A stretch of DNA of 64,000 bases from Anabaena lutea FACHB-196 (GTDB lineage: Bacteria > Cyanobacteriota > Cyanobacteriia > Cyanobacteriales > Nostocaceae), in contig NZ_JACJST010000003.1 in the NCBI RefSeq assembly GCF_014698305.1, forward strand, positions 1-64,000. The letters are read 5' to 3'. The first letter of the stretch is position 1. Each line of letters begins with the position of its first letter. Positions 16,271-25,153 of this stretch are shown piece by piece. The notes under the pieces are model-generated. The model was given only the letters and a program-made list of their open reading frames with translations, was not told the DNA's origin and did not search any database. Position numbers and translations under genes: made by a program.

Positions 16271-17218
16271 TTATTTTTGAGCAATTGCAACAGGTTTTTG
16301 ATTTGGACTCTTTCCACCAGTAATGCTGCGGAAATACAAACCACCAATACTTAGTAGAAACAGTAAATAGCCAACAGCTTGTACTAGATAGAGGTTGTCT
16401 CTATAACCAAATAAAGATTTGAGAATGATGCCAGGAAATTGTTCATCAGACAAAATTTTCTTGGTATTCCAAACCATTGGTCCTAAGATGCAAGAATGAA
16501 CTCTAGTAAAGTGTTCATAATAAAAACAAAGGTTTTCTGAAGAACGACTACTCAGAGCCAGGTTAGCTGTAGCATCATCAAAATGTTGTAAAGCTGAAAC
16601 TACTAACCCAGCAACAATCAAAACTAATAAAACGCCCATGACTTGAAAAAACTGGCGGATATTAATTTTCACACCCCATTTAAATAACAATACACCAATT
16701 GCGGCAGCGGTGGCTAAACCACCAAGTGCGCCCAAAGTAGGTAATAAACCTTGTTGAAAATTGGCTGCTACAAAGAGGACAGTTTCAAAACCTTCACGCA
16801 CAATAGCAACTAAAATTAAACTAAAAACGCCCCAACCTGCATTTGAATTTTGTGTTAGTGCTGCGGTGACGGCTCCCTCAACTTGCGCTTTCATAAATCT
16901 GGCTTGCTTAGTCATCCAGATTAGCATCCAACTGAGCATGACTATTGCTAACAGACTAAACACACCTTCTAAAATGGGTTCAACGACAGAAGTGTATTGA
17001 GGATTAATTGAGCCAAGTATTTTAATTAGCCAAGTGAATAAGACACCTATCAAAAGGCTGACGACAAGCCCAACAGCGATACCAGCATATACCCAATATT
17101 TAAGTCGAGATTGTTTGGCTTTTTTTAACAAAGCTAGGACAATACCCACTACTAGGGCTGCTTCTACTCCTTCTCGGAGGGTAATTACAAAAGTAGGTAA
17201 GGCAGTAGTAAAATCCAT
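16271..17218 (-). CDS. FTR1-family iron permease
   Basis: The 315-residue protein has about seven transmembrane helices and the two duplicated iron-transport motifs of the Ftr1/EfeU family: REGVEAALV (about 15-23) and REGFETVLF (about 141-149). It moves ferric iron across the membrane, normally together with a ferroxidase. It is the last gene of a minus-strand set with a ferritin-like protein, an HHH lipoprotein and a multicopper oxidase, which supplies a plausible oxidase partner. The gap to the upstream gene is 75 bp. Confidence 0.92.
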   Translation of the reverse strand: MDFTTALPTFVITLREGVEAALVVGIVLALLKKAKQSRLKYWVYAGIAVGLVVSLLIGVLFTWLIKILGSINPQYTSVVEPILEGVFSLLAIVMLSWMLIWMTKQARFMKAQVEGAVTAALTQNSNAGWGVFSLILVAIVREGFETVLFVAANFQQGLLPTLGALGGLATAAAIGVLLFKWGVKINIRQFFQVMGVLLVLIVAGLVVSALQHFDDATANLALSSRSSENLCFYYEHFTRVHSCILGPMVWNTKKILSDEQFPGIILKSLFGYRDNLYLVQAVGYLLFLLSIGGLYFRSITGGKSPNQKPVAIAQK

Positions 17219-17293
17219 GTTCTTTTTTATTTTTTATGATTCATTGGTCATTAGTTCAAAAATGTTTAAATTTTGACTAATGACCAGAGAATA

Positions 17294-17728
17294 TTAGCTG
17301 AAATCGCGTAACATTTTCTTCAGTTCGAGATTATGCATCTCTTCTTGTCCAATCATGCCACGGGCGAATTCTTCTAAATAGATGCTGGCATTAGTAACGG
17401 TTTCTAGGAGACTTTTGTACAAATCCAATGCTGTTTTTTCATGGGATAAGCTTTCTGTCAAAATATCTTTGACTGTGTGCTTATAAGTTTCTTCCATTGG
17501 GGTGATTTTCAATGAGGGATGCCCTTCTAAGCCTGTAAGAATTTCTCCTACTTGTTGAGCGTGGAGTAGAGATTCAGCGGCTTGGGCTTTGAAAAAAGCG
17601 ACAATGGGGATGCGGTTTGGGCCTGTCACCATTAAGGAATAATGGGTGTAGCGGACTACCCCAGCTAGTTCAAATTCCATGATGGCATTGAGTAGGTCTA
17701 TGGCTTTTTTTTGGTCGAGTTCTTGCAT
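17294..17728 (-). CDS. Bacterioferritin/ferritin-like diiron protein
   Basis: The 144-residue four-helix protein keeps diiron ligands expected for a ferritin: Glu in EFELAGVVRYTHY (about 18-30), the ExxH of ESLLHAQQ (about 51-58), Glu in SHEKTALDLY (about 94-103), and the second ExxH in GQEEMHNLE (about 127-135). It resembles the bacterioferritin-like group of cyanobacteria. A heme-binding Met is not certain. It probably stores or buffers iron brought in by the adjacent Ftr1 permease. The start ATG at 17728 gives the usual N-terminus. Confidence 0.85.
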   Translation of the reverse strand: MQELDQKKAIDLLNAIMEFELAGVVRYTHYSLMVTGPNRIPIVAFFKAQAAESLLHAQQVGEILTGLEGHPSLKITPMEETYKHTVKDILTESLSHEKTALDLYKSLLETVTNASIYLEEFARGMIGQEEMHNLELKKMLRDFS

Positions 17729-17903
17729 TTGTTGTTAAGTTCAGCAAAATTACAAATTGAGAGTAATTTAGTTAGGAGTTATACAGTTTTTAGGTGTTAG
17801 AAGCTGGGATTATTCTTCACTTTTAACTTTTAACTTTTAACTATTTTCTCTCTTATCAATCATTTTAATCTGCTTATTCTGTGGTTCCAATGGTGTCTGA
17901 TTA

Positions 17904-18932
17904 CTAAATTTGTGCTTTAGTGATAGTTTTGTCTCGCACTTTTTGAGTATTTTCCTCTATGGTTTTCACCAATTTGGTAACATCTTCAGGGGTTTTGAGT
18001 GCTTGGGCGGGTGGGATAGCAGTCGGCCAAACTTTCACCAGTTCAGCCAAAGCTGTATCTATGGCTTTGTGTACTTCAGGATTTTCTTGAGCCATTTGGC
18101 TAGAAATCCCTTTATATAGTTCATTAGAGTAGACTACAAAGCCACGGGAGTCCTGATATTCAATGGGGGCGGTAATTTTGCCATTTGCAACTGCTGCACC
18201 ATATTCTGAGTTAGCTGCATCTAGCAAACCACCAATTACTTGTAGCACAAAGCTCGATTTTGAAAGTTGCTCTGCGGGTAGGGCTGCGATCGCACTATCA
18301 ACTGCTTGCACAGAAGTGGTAAAGTTAGTTTTTATTTTGGCATCCTTGGGATTAGATTTGACTAACTCGGTTAAACTTACCAAGTTGCTTTTAAATTCTT
18401 TAACGTTGCGTTCATTGAGTTGTTCTTCTACATCAACATAAATCTCTTCAACTGGATGTCCAATATGGGGTTCTGCTTGTTTAGGCTGATTTTGATCTAG
18501 CAGTTCTTTGGCTACTAACAGATGTCCCTTCATTAATCCCAGTTTGGTTATGTAATCAACATCTTTTGCTTCACCTGTAAGTACCACTTCCTGAACAGTC
18601 ACCATGTCTTTAATTTGGTCAAACTGTTGTTGAGTAATTACTTTTTTGCTAACTAAATCTTCTGGACTAGCGTAGGGACGATTTGCTTGAATTTTGTTAG
18701 ATAAAGCGGGAACACCTAGTTTAGCTTCAAATTTATCTAACTGCGATAATATCGCATTATTAATGTTGATTTGAGCTTTACTACCGTGACCACTGTGGGT
18801 AGTACTTTCTGTAACCGTTGCTGTACCTGGTGTTGATTTAATGTCTGCTGTTGGTGTGTCGCTGGTACAAGAACTCAGGGAAACTATGGCACAAGCAGCG
18901 ATAGACAAGAAGATGTAACGGTATTTAATCAT
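17904..18932 (-). CDS. Lipoprotein with helix-hairpin-helix motif, linked to iron uptake
   Basis: The 342-residue protein starts with a lipoprotein signal (hydrophobic 7-19, LSSC with Cys22). A ComEA-like helix-hairpin-helix region (about 54-110) contains ININNAILSQLDKF and ASPEDLVSKKVITQQQFDQI. The rest is a long helical domain with repeated acidic/His segments (EPHIGHPVEEIYVDVEEQL near 158-176), reminiscent of the EfeO/imelysin-type periplasmic component. The start ATG at 18932 is preferred over the TTG 33 bp upstream. Its place between the multicopper oxidase and the ferritin-like and Ftr1 genes suggests it is the periplasmic iron-handling part; this is inference. Confidence 0.75.
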   Translation of the reverse strand: MIKYRYIFLSIAACAIVSLSSCTSDTPTADIKSTPGTATVTESTTHSGHGSKAQININNAILSQLDKFEAKLGVPALSNKIQANRPYASPEDLVSKKVITQQQFDQIKDMVTVQEVVLTGEAKDVDYITKLGLMKGHLLVAKELLDQNQPKQAEPHIGHPVEEIYVDVEEQLNERNVKEFKSNLVSLTELVKSNPKDAKIKTNFTTSVQAVDSAIAALPAEQLSKSSFVLQVIGGLLDAANSEYGAAVANGKITAPIEYQDSRGFVVYSNELYKGISSQMAQENPEVHKAIDTALAELVKVWPTAIPPAQALKTPEDVTKLVKTIEENTQKVRDKTITKAQI

Positions 18933-19039
18933 TTTTGCTCTTAGGGAATTGAATACTTTTGACAAACTTGATAGTTATTTGTTTAGTAACTCTTCTCTTC
19001 ATTTTTTACTAGTTATATACAGCAAAAATATTCATATCA

Positions 19040-19056
19040 GATAATAAATATTCTCA
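19040..19056 (-). promoter_or_regulatory. Possible Fur-like box upstream of the HHH lipoprotein
   Basis: GATAATAAATATTCTCA resembles the repeated NATWAT pattern of Fur sites and lies about 108 bp before the start of the lipoprotein gene. The match is partial and the region is AT-rich, so this is tentative. Confidence 0.3.
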
Positions 19057-19098
19057 CTATATATAGAAAAAATGGTTTAAAGATTTCATGACTTGGAT

Positions 19099-20124
19099 TT
19101 AGATTTGCTTGCGGGGGTTTTTGGAGTCTTTTTCGGCGACGACTTCAAATTGACCCATACATCCATTTTCAGCCACAGCATCCTGATGAGGATGAAACAT
19201 ATACTTACCCGGATACCGAAAAGCAAATTCTAAAATGTGCCTTTCTGCAACACCCATTGTTAAAACATCTGTTTTTTCACTGGGAGTCATAGTCATCCCG
19301 GAACGATAAACATCAAAAAAGTTAGCGTGAAGGTGAAACGTCACAGCGGGGTCAAATTCAATAATATTCAGAACATATAATCGAATTAGCTGATTTTGAT
19401 AAATTTGGATGGGATGATGCATAAAATGGTGCGGAAGACCATTAAAGGCGTAATATTCATTTCGGTTATCATCATTCACGTCATACCCAGACATGATTAA
19501 AACAATTTCATCAGCTGGGGGGCGGGGTTGAGGGGGATCGATAATAAACATTCCGTATAAACCCTTAGCAATGTGGCGAGTCACTGGTTCAATATGGCAG
19601 TGATACAAGTGAACGCCATAGGGTTCGGCATCAAATTCATAAATTGTGGCTTTACCGTTACTCACGGGACGCACCCCATCCATTTCTGAGGGATGAACGC
19701 CATGAAAATGCAGAGAATGGGAATGTCCTGCATTATTGAGAAACAGTACCCGCACCCGTTCACCTTGTTTTGCTCGTAATGTGGGGCCGGGAATACGTCC
19801 ATTTAAGTCCCAGATATTGTATGATACTGCACTGTTAAGCTGAATAGTAGAAGTACCCGCTGTCAACTCAAATTCTCGAATAGTGCGTCCATTCTCTCGC
19901 TTCACAGTCCCATATTCAAAATCCCGTAACACCTGCATCGGGTTAGCAGCGTCATGATGTGCCATCATTTCCATAGGTGGCACTCTCACAAGTGAGGAAT
20001 TTTTTGCATTTAGCATCTGCCAAATTGCTGCCCCACCCGTGATCCCAGCACCTGTTAAGCCTAGTTTCAGCAGTTGGCGACGGCTCCAAAGTTTATCTTT
20101 ACTCAAGGTAAAGTTTTTAAACAT
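19099..20124 (-). CDS. Two-domain multicopper oxidase with Tat signal
   Basis: The 341-residue protein starts with a twin-arginine signal (SRRQLLKLG, about 14-22), so it is exported folded with copper. Domain 1 has HFHGVHP (about 141-147) and LYHCHIEPVTRH followed by GLYGMF (about 176-193), a complete type 1 copper site including Cys. Domain 2 has FHLHANFFD (about 269-277) and FHPHQDAVAENGCMGQF (about 309-325), where the usual HCH is HPH. Type 1 copper is therefore expected only in domain 1, as in type-C two-domain oxidases. With Ftr1 next door, a ferroxidase role is likely. The start ATG at 20124 replaces a TTG 36 bp upstream. Confidence 0.85.
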   Translation of the reverse strand: MFKNFTLSKDKLWSRRQLLKLGLTGAGITGGAAIWQMLNAKNSSLVRVPPMEMMAHHDAANPMQVLRDFEYGTVKRENGRTIREFELTAGTSTIQLNSAVSYNIWDLNGRIPGPTLRAKQGERVRVLFLNNAGHSHSLHFHGVHPSEMDGVRPVSNGKATIYEFDAEPYGVHLYHCHIEPVTRHIAKGLYGMFIIDPPQPRPPADEIVLIMSGYDVNDDNRNEYYAFNGLPHHFMHHPIQIYQNQLIRLYVLNIIEFDPAVTFHLHANFFDVYRSGMTMTPSEKTDVLTMGVAERHILEFAFRYPGKYMFHPHQDAVAENGCMGQFEVVAEKDSKNPRKQI

Positions 20125-20349
20125 GAAATTAATCAAGGTAAGCAGAAATAAAAGTTGCAAAAGATTCGCAATTAATTTGCATAGTATACTGAATCAGAAA
20201 TTCTTGTCAATAAGTCTCAATTACTTTGAAAGTGCAATTTATTTTCCTTGAGTTAAGCTAGTTGTCAAAAGTCCAACGATAATAATAATCGTATTAGATT
20301 CAGACAACCCACAAAATACATTTGCGAGGTATGGAACTTGCCAAAAATT
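20125..20349. promoter_or_regulatory. Divergent control region between the iron and cobalt gene sets
   Basis: This 225 bp AT-rich region separates the minus-strand oxidase/iron genes from plus-strand cbiM. At 20278-20296 the sequence GATAATAATAATCGTATTA fits two consecutive NATWAT hexamers followed by a third, degenerate one, a Fur/Nur/Zur-type pattern. I see no cobalamin riboswitch core. A 9-codon upstream frame (20331-20357) begins with ATG just after GCGAGGT and overlaps the cbiM start. Confidence 0.45.
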
Positions 20350-21123
20350 ATGATTAAATCAAAACGTGTATCCCTGATTCTGATTGGGATTCTCAGCTTT
20401 TATCTAGTTGTGGGAGCATCTGCACCAGCCTATGGGATGCATATTATGGAAGGTTATTTACCACCTGGTTGGGCAATTTTTTGGTGGGTGGTAGCTTTGC
20501 CATTTTTTGGGTTAGGATTGCGATCGCTCACCCGCATCACCCAAGCGAACCCAGAACTAAAATTACTCCTAGCATTATCGGGAGCCTTTACCTTTGTTTT
20601 ATCAGCCCTAAAAATGCCTTCAGTCACAGGTAGTTGTTCCCATCCTACAGGAACAGGGTTAGGCGCGGTGCTATTTGGACCATTGGCGATGTCGGTTTTA
20701 GGAACTTTAGTATTATTATTTCAAGCACTACTTTTAGCTCATGGTGGTTTGACTACATTAGGAGCGAATGCTTTTTCAATGGCTATTGCAGGTCCATTTG
20801 CTGCTTACTGGATATATCATCTAACAATACGGCTAACTGGTAAACAAAAAATCGCCATTTTTATAGCCGCAGCTTTAGCAGATTTACTTACATATATCAT
20901 TACTTCTGCACAACTCGCCTTAGCTTTTCCTGCTCCCGTCGGTGGATTTATCGCTTCATTCGCCAAGTTTGCGGGAATTTTTGCCATTACTCAAATTCCT
21001 CTAGCAATTAGTGAAGGATTATTAACAGTATTGGTGTGGAACTGGTTACAATCCTATTCTTCTCCAGAACTAGAATTGTTGAAATTAATCAAACAGGAAC
21101 CTCAAATCAATGAATCAATCTAA
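20350..21123 (+). CDS. cbiM: Cobalt ECF transporter substrate-binding protein CbiM
   Basis: CbiM is the metal-specific membrane component of the CbiMNQO importer. The protein has a signal-like N-terminus (about 1-29, ending APAYG), then [17 protein letters not shown]. Removal of the signal would expose Met-His-Ile, the N-terminus that chelates the metal in this family. Six or so further transmembrane helices follow, with [18 protein letters not shown] (about 95-112), a CbiM hallmark. A TTG at 20338, with GAGG 9 bp upstream, is an alternative start that adds four residues. It overlaps cbiN by 14 bp. Confidence 0.94.
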   Translation: MIKSKRVSLILIGILSFYLVVGASAPAYGMHIMEGYLPPGWAIFWWVVALPFFGLGLRSLTRITQANPELKLLLALSGAFTFVLSALKMPSVTGSCSHPTGTGLGAVLFGPLAMSVLGTLVLLFQALLLAHGGLTTLGANAFSMAIAGPFAAYWIYHLTIRLTGKQKIAIFIAAALADLLTYIITSAQLALAFPAPVGGFIASFAKFAGIFAITQIPLAISEGLLTVLVWNWLQSYSSPELELLKLIKQEPQINESI

Positions 21124-21412
21124 AAACGGATTGAATAACTGGCTGTTAATAATAGCAGTGATTACCTTAGCAATCATACCTTTAGTATTCGTGCGCGAAG
21201 GTGAATTTTCTGGTTCAGATAGCAAAGCCCAAAAAGCGATTAGTGAAGTACAGCCAGGATATAAACCCTGGTTTGAACCCTTATATAAACCGCCAAGCGG
21301 GGAAATAGAAAGCCTATTATTTTGCTCTCAAGCTGCTTTAGGTGCTGGGGTAATTGGTTACGCAATCGGATTGTATAAGGGGCGTTCCCAGCAGCAAAAA
21401 AATAAAGAATGA
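21110..21412 (+). CDS. cbiN: Cobalt transport accessory protein CbiN
   Basis: The 100-residue protein has two transmembrane helices (about 10-28 and 68-86) around a periplasmic loop with the family segment [22 protein letters not shown] (its key residues are WFEP and PPSGEIE). CbiN interacts with CbiM and is required for metal entry. The presence of a separate CbiN favours cobalt as substrate over nickel. The gene starts inside the end of cbiM and is followed by a repeat-containing gap before cbiQ. Confidence 0.94.
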   Translation: MNQSKNGLNNWLLIIAVITLAIIPLVFVREGEFSGSDSKAQKAISEVQPGYKPWFEPLYKPPSGEIESLLFCSQAALGAGVIGYAIGLYKGRSQQQKNKE

Positions 21413-21418
21413 CCGAAT

Positions 21419-21608
21419 TGAAATAATTCGTAATTCGTAATTCGTAATGCCTCTTTCAGAGGAGCTATGCCTACGGCACGCTACGCTAACGTAATTCGTA
21501 ATAATTCCTCTTGTCCCCCTAGGGATAAGTAATTAAGTTTTGCAACGGGGATTTAGTCCCCAGAATTGGTTAAGAATCCAAAATCCAAAATCCAAAATCC
21601 AAAATTGA
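21419..21608. repeat. Dispersed repeat inserted between cbiN and cbiQ
   Basis: The gap contains AATTCGT repeats, then a module GCCTCTTTCAGAGGAGC (hairpin CCTCT-TTC-AGAGG), ATGCCTACGGCACGCTACG and another AATTCGT run (about 21421-21512). The same module in inverse orientation occupies 30140-30227, and part of it occurs at 50640-50697. The last 35 bp are CCAAAAT heptamers. It splits an otherwise tightly packed transport operon. Confidence 0.8.
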
Positions 21609-22394
21609 TTGACTCTACAAATAGATACCCTTGCTTACACAAATAGGTTGCGTTGGTTAGCACCTCAACAAAAATTACTCTTAGCAATTGCACTCTTAAT
21701 TATCGCTGCTTTTGCCCATCCCCAAGTACAAATTTTAATTACCATTTGGATAAGTATTTGGACAGTTGTTTATGCTGGTATTCCCGCTAAAATTTACCTC
21801 AAATTAGTTTATATCGGCTCTTTATTTTGTTTAACCAGTTTACCAGCTTTACTAATCAATGGAGTAGAAACTAGTCACATAAATTTGGTGCATAACGACT
21901 CAGTTACAGGACTGACTTTAGGTAATTTTTATGTATACGTCAGTAGACATGGAATTGAGCAAGGATTCACCATTTTAACAAGAGCAATTTCTTCACTTTT
22001 TTGCCTATATTTCATAATTCTCACCACCCCATTTACTGAAATTCTTCAAACTATGCGCCGTGTGGGATTTCCGGTGCTTTTAACAGACCTGTTATTATTG
22101 ATGTACCGCTTTATTTTTGTCTTGTTAAACACAGCATCTGAGTTATGGACAGCGCAACAGTCTCGTGGTGGCTACCGCACTTTTAAAACTGGCATAAAAA
22201 GTTTATCTTTGCTCATTGGTCAATTACTCAAACGCACTTTCATCAATTATCGTCAAATCTCTTTAACTTTAGCATCACGGGGTTTTAATGGAGAGTTTAA
22301 ATTTTGGCATCCGCAACGTTATTTTGTATCTAAACGCTATGGGATTGAGGCAATTATTGGATGTGTGATCTTAATAATATTAGAATTTAGATGA
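21609..22394 (+). CDS. cbiQ: Energy-coupling factor transmembrane protein CbiQ
   Basis: CbiQ is the T-component that couples ATP hydrolysis by CbiO to the substrate-binding unit. The 261-residue protein has about five transmembrane helices and two coupling-helix motifs (AQQSRGGYRTF near 180-190, and the LASRGF segment near 220-225, matching the A-R-G pattern). The start is TTG at 21609, giving MTLQIDTLAYTNRLR, which resembles homologous N-termini; no clear ribosome-binding site is seen because a repeat lies directly upstream. Its stop overlaps the cbiO start by 4 bp. Confidence 0.9.
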   Translation: MTLQIDTLAYTNRLRWLAPQQKLLLAIALLIIAAFAHPQVQILITIWISIWTVVYAGIPAKIYLKLVYIGSLFCLTSLPALLINGVETSHINLVHNDSVTGLTLGNFYVYVSRHGIEQGFTILTRAISSLFCLYFIILTTPFTEILQTMRRVGFPVLLTDLLLLMYRFIFVLLNTASELWTAQQSRGGYRTFKTGIKSLSLLIGQLLKRTFINYRQISLTLASRGFNGEFKFWHPQRYFVSKRYGIEAIIGCVILIILEFR

Positions 22395-23233
22395 ATATGG
22401 ATAATGACGAATATTTAATAGAGTTTGAAGAAGTTTATTATACTTATGCTGGAGCCAAACAATCAGCTTTAAATGGGTTAAGTTTGAAAATTCCTGCTCA
22501 TAAAAAATGCGCGTTAATTGGTCAAAATGGTTGTGGTAAAACTACCTTGTTTTTATTGGCTAATGGTTTATATAAGCCGCACAAAGGTAAGCTATATTGG
22601 AGAGGTAATACCATCAAATATGACCGTGAATCACTAACAGATTTACGTCAAAAAGTTGGGTTAATTTTTCAAGATCCAGAACAGCAATTAGTTGCTTCTA
22701 CCGTAGAAGAAGATATTTCCTATGGTTTGTGTAACTTGAGTTTACCAGTTGCAGAAATTAAAGCGCGAGTTGAACAAGCTTTAGATGAATTTGCTTTACA
22801 TGAATTTGCCGAAAGACCAGTACATCATCTTAGTTTAGGACAAAAAAAACGCGTTTCTATTGCAGATGTAATGGTATTAAAACCAGAATTGTTGTTGTTA
22901 GATGAACCTACAGCATATTTAGATAAACTGCATACTCGTAATTTAATGAAAACGTTGAAAAAAATTCATACAGATGGAACTACAATATTAATGGCAACTC
23001 ATGATCTTGATTTAGTTTATCTTTGGTCTGATTGGATCTTTGTCATGGATAAGGGAAAGTTAATATTAGAGGGAACACCTCAAGATGTGTTTAGCCAGAC
23101 TGATATTATGGAAGAGTTACAGTTAGGTGTGCCATTGATATATGAGATGCTTTTTAACGATGTAACTTCTGAAGAAAAGCCAATTTTAGAAAAGCTAAGT
23201 CAGAAAATATTGAAATCACATCGTTATTTTTAG
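22391..23233 (+). CDS. cbiO: Energy-coupling factor ATP-binding protein CbiO
   Basis: This ABC ATPase powers the cobalt importer. Walker A is GQNGCGKTT (about 44-52), the Q-loop lies in LIFQDPEQQL (about 91-100), the signature is LSLGQKKR (about 146-153), Walker B is LLLLDEPTA (about 166-174), and the H-loop is ATHD (about 202-205). QDPEQQL is characteristic of ECF ATPases. Length 280 is standard. The ATGA overlap with cbiQ implies coupled translation. Confidence 0.95.
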   Translation: MNMDNDEYLIEFEEVYYTYAGAKQSALNGLSLKIPAHKKCALIGQNGCGKTTLFLLANGLYKPHKGKLYWRGNTIKYDRESLTDLRQKVGLIFQDPEQQLVASTVEEDISYGLCNLSLPVAEIKARVEQALDEFALHEFAERPVHHLSLGQKKRVSIADVMVLKPELLLLDEPTAYLDKLHTRNLMKTLKKIHTDGTTILMATHDLDLVYLWSDWIFVMDKGKLILEGTPQDVFSQTDIMEELQLGVPLIYEMLFNDVTSEEKPILEKLSQKILKSHRYF

Positions 23234-23277
23234 CCAAATAAAATTTTAAAAAAATAGTCTAGATTCGCAATCATTGC

Positions 23278-24924
23278 TCACAAAACTTGAATTAGTTGAT
23301 AATTTTTAATTGTGCCGATAATACGATGAGGTCTAGATAAATCACCAGGTTCAGGTTTATAAATCCAAGCATAACTAAAAGCTGGTAATTGAGAAATTGA
23401 GTCTACTGTTTTACCATGAATAGGGGTATAGAAGTTAATCAATACAGCATCTTTGCCTTCTAATTTAGCAAAAAAGATAGGATTGTTTTTAAGAATTGAG
23501 GCTATTTCTTGCCGTTGAAAAAAGACTCTAAAATTAGGGTTAAAATCACTTAACAACCCTAAATTACCAGCAGTAGCTATAGATAGCCAACAAGCAATTA
23601 ACCAACTTGCTACCCAGTAGCGAGAAGTCAGCAAATTGTTATCAAAATAGTAACGACTAATCCAAACTAAAGGCACAATTAAGCAAGCAAAACCCAAAAT
23701 TAAAGCAAGAATTGCATATTTGCGAATATCAATACTACCTGCTACCAAAGCTACTATACCAGCTAAAATAGCTACACTACCTAACACACCAAAACCATAA
23801 CTAAGATTTCGAGGAAGATATCTCATACTTCCAGAAAAAAGCCATATTTTTCTTGGTTCCTGTGTTGGTGTAAATTCTCTATTGTAAATTTCCCCCAGCC
23901 AATCTAAACCTACAGCCGCAAGTATAGCAATAAAGGGATAAAGGTAAAGACTGTAGTGAGATAAACGAGTTGAAAATAGACTAATTTCCGTAAATAAAGT
24001 CAGAGGAAAACCCACTAATAACAATTGGTAGCGAGGAATTGGATAACGAATTACTAAAGCTAATCCAAAAAGGCTGAAAAAGAACCAAGGAAAAGATTTT
24101 AAAGGCACATTCCAGAAATAGAAAAGTATGCCATTTCCCTGTCGTTCATTACTACCTAGTTCTACCACAAATCCCAATAATTTTCCAAAACTATCACTTC
24201 CATAACGCAGCCAGTTAAACCATAACCAAATCAAAGTAGGAATTAAACCGACTAAAACTCCCAAATACAACAGGGGGTTAAAAAGATGACGATGACGACG
24301 ATGTTCCCCAATTAAATAAGGTAATAATGCAGTTATTGGTACAACAATCATCAAACTTCTCATTAAGAAGCCTAGTCCAAAACTTAACCCAGTTATAAAA
24401 ACATAAATATAGCGATTTTGCGGCTCTAATTCAGCTTTGAGTAACGCCAAAATAGCTACACATACTAATAAAATTGTTGGTAAATCTGGTGTAGATAACC
24501 GACAATATTGCAGCCAGAGAAATTCTACACTCAAAATAGCAGCCGCAAGATATGCTATTTTTTGATCAAGTAATATTTTCGCTATTTCATATATTACTAA
24601 TAAACTGAAAATTCCGGCAATCATACTAGGTAGTCGCGCACTAGTATCACTAACGCCAAATAATTTATAAAAAATAGCAATTAACCAATAAAAACCAGGA
24701 GTTTTATGATGAGCATTACCCCAAGGAGCGATCCAGTCACCAGAATCAAACATCTGACGCGCTCTCCGCGCATACAGTGCTTCATCATGCGCCATGAGGC
24801 TATTTTCTCCAGAAGTAAATAATAATAAAGGAATTAGCCAAATTAATAAATTAAAATAAGGAAATCTCCTCAGCAAAAGAAGACGCTGCCAAATAGCAAG
24901 AAACAATGATGATTTGTACAACAT
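23278..24924 (-). CDS. GT39-family glycosyltransferase (ArnT/PMT-like)
   Basis: The 548-residue protein has about 11-12 transmembrane helices and the GT-C fold hallmark in its first loop: MAHDEALYARRARQM (about 44-58), with the Asp-Glu pair, and AHHKTPGFYWL (about 71-81). It should transfer a sugar from a polyprenyl-phosphate donor to a lipid or protein on the outer face of the cytoplasmic membrane. Substrate unknown. It converges with cbiO (44 bp apart) and has no obvious functional partner nearby. Confidence 0.85.
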   Translation of the reverse strand: MLYKSSLFLAIWQRLLLLRRFPYFNLLIWLIPLLLFTSGENSLMAHDEALYARRARQMFDSGDWIAPWGNAHHKTPGFYWLIAIFYKLFGVSDTSARLPSMIAGIFSLLVIYEIAKILLDQKIAYLAAAILSVEFLWLQYCRLSTPDLPTILLVCVAILALLKAELEPQNRYIYVFITGLSFGLGFLMRSLMIVVPITALLPYLIGEHRRHRHLFNPLLYLGVLVGLIPTLIWLWFNWLRYGSDSFGKLLGFVVELGSNERQGNGILFYFWNVPLKSFPWFFFSLFGLALVIRYPIPRYQLLLVGFPLTLFTEISLFSTRLSHYSLYLYPFIAILAAVGLDWLGEIYNREFTPTQEPRKIWLFSGSMRYLPRNLSYGFGVLGSVAILAGIVALVAGSIDIRKYAILALILGFACLIVPLVWISRYYFDNNLLTSRYWVASWLIACWLSIATAGNLGLLSDFNPNFRVFFQRQEIASILKNNPIFFAKLEGKDAVLINFYTPIHGKTVDSISQLPAFSYAWIYKPEPGDLSRPHRIIGTIKNYQLIQVL

Positions 24925-25153
24925 TTGTGGAATACGAGTTGAATATTATTAGCTCTAAGTGTTTGAGTTGGGTTTGGTGATGAAAATAAGGTAAGTTAAT
25001 ATAGGATTTCCTAGTCTAATGAAGTACAAAATTATCTGCGTCCATCTGCGTCCATCTGCGTTTAATTATTACTGCTTGTACCTCACTTGAATGGGAATTG
25101 CTATATACAAAATTAGCACAATCTAGTGCAAGACTCTTCCAAGATAGACATTT

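Noticed and set aside
20161-20349. Cobalamin riboswitch upstream of cbiM
   Set aside because: I found no B12-box-like GCCACTG core and the space is short.
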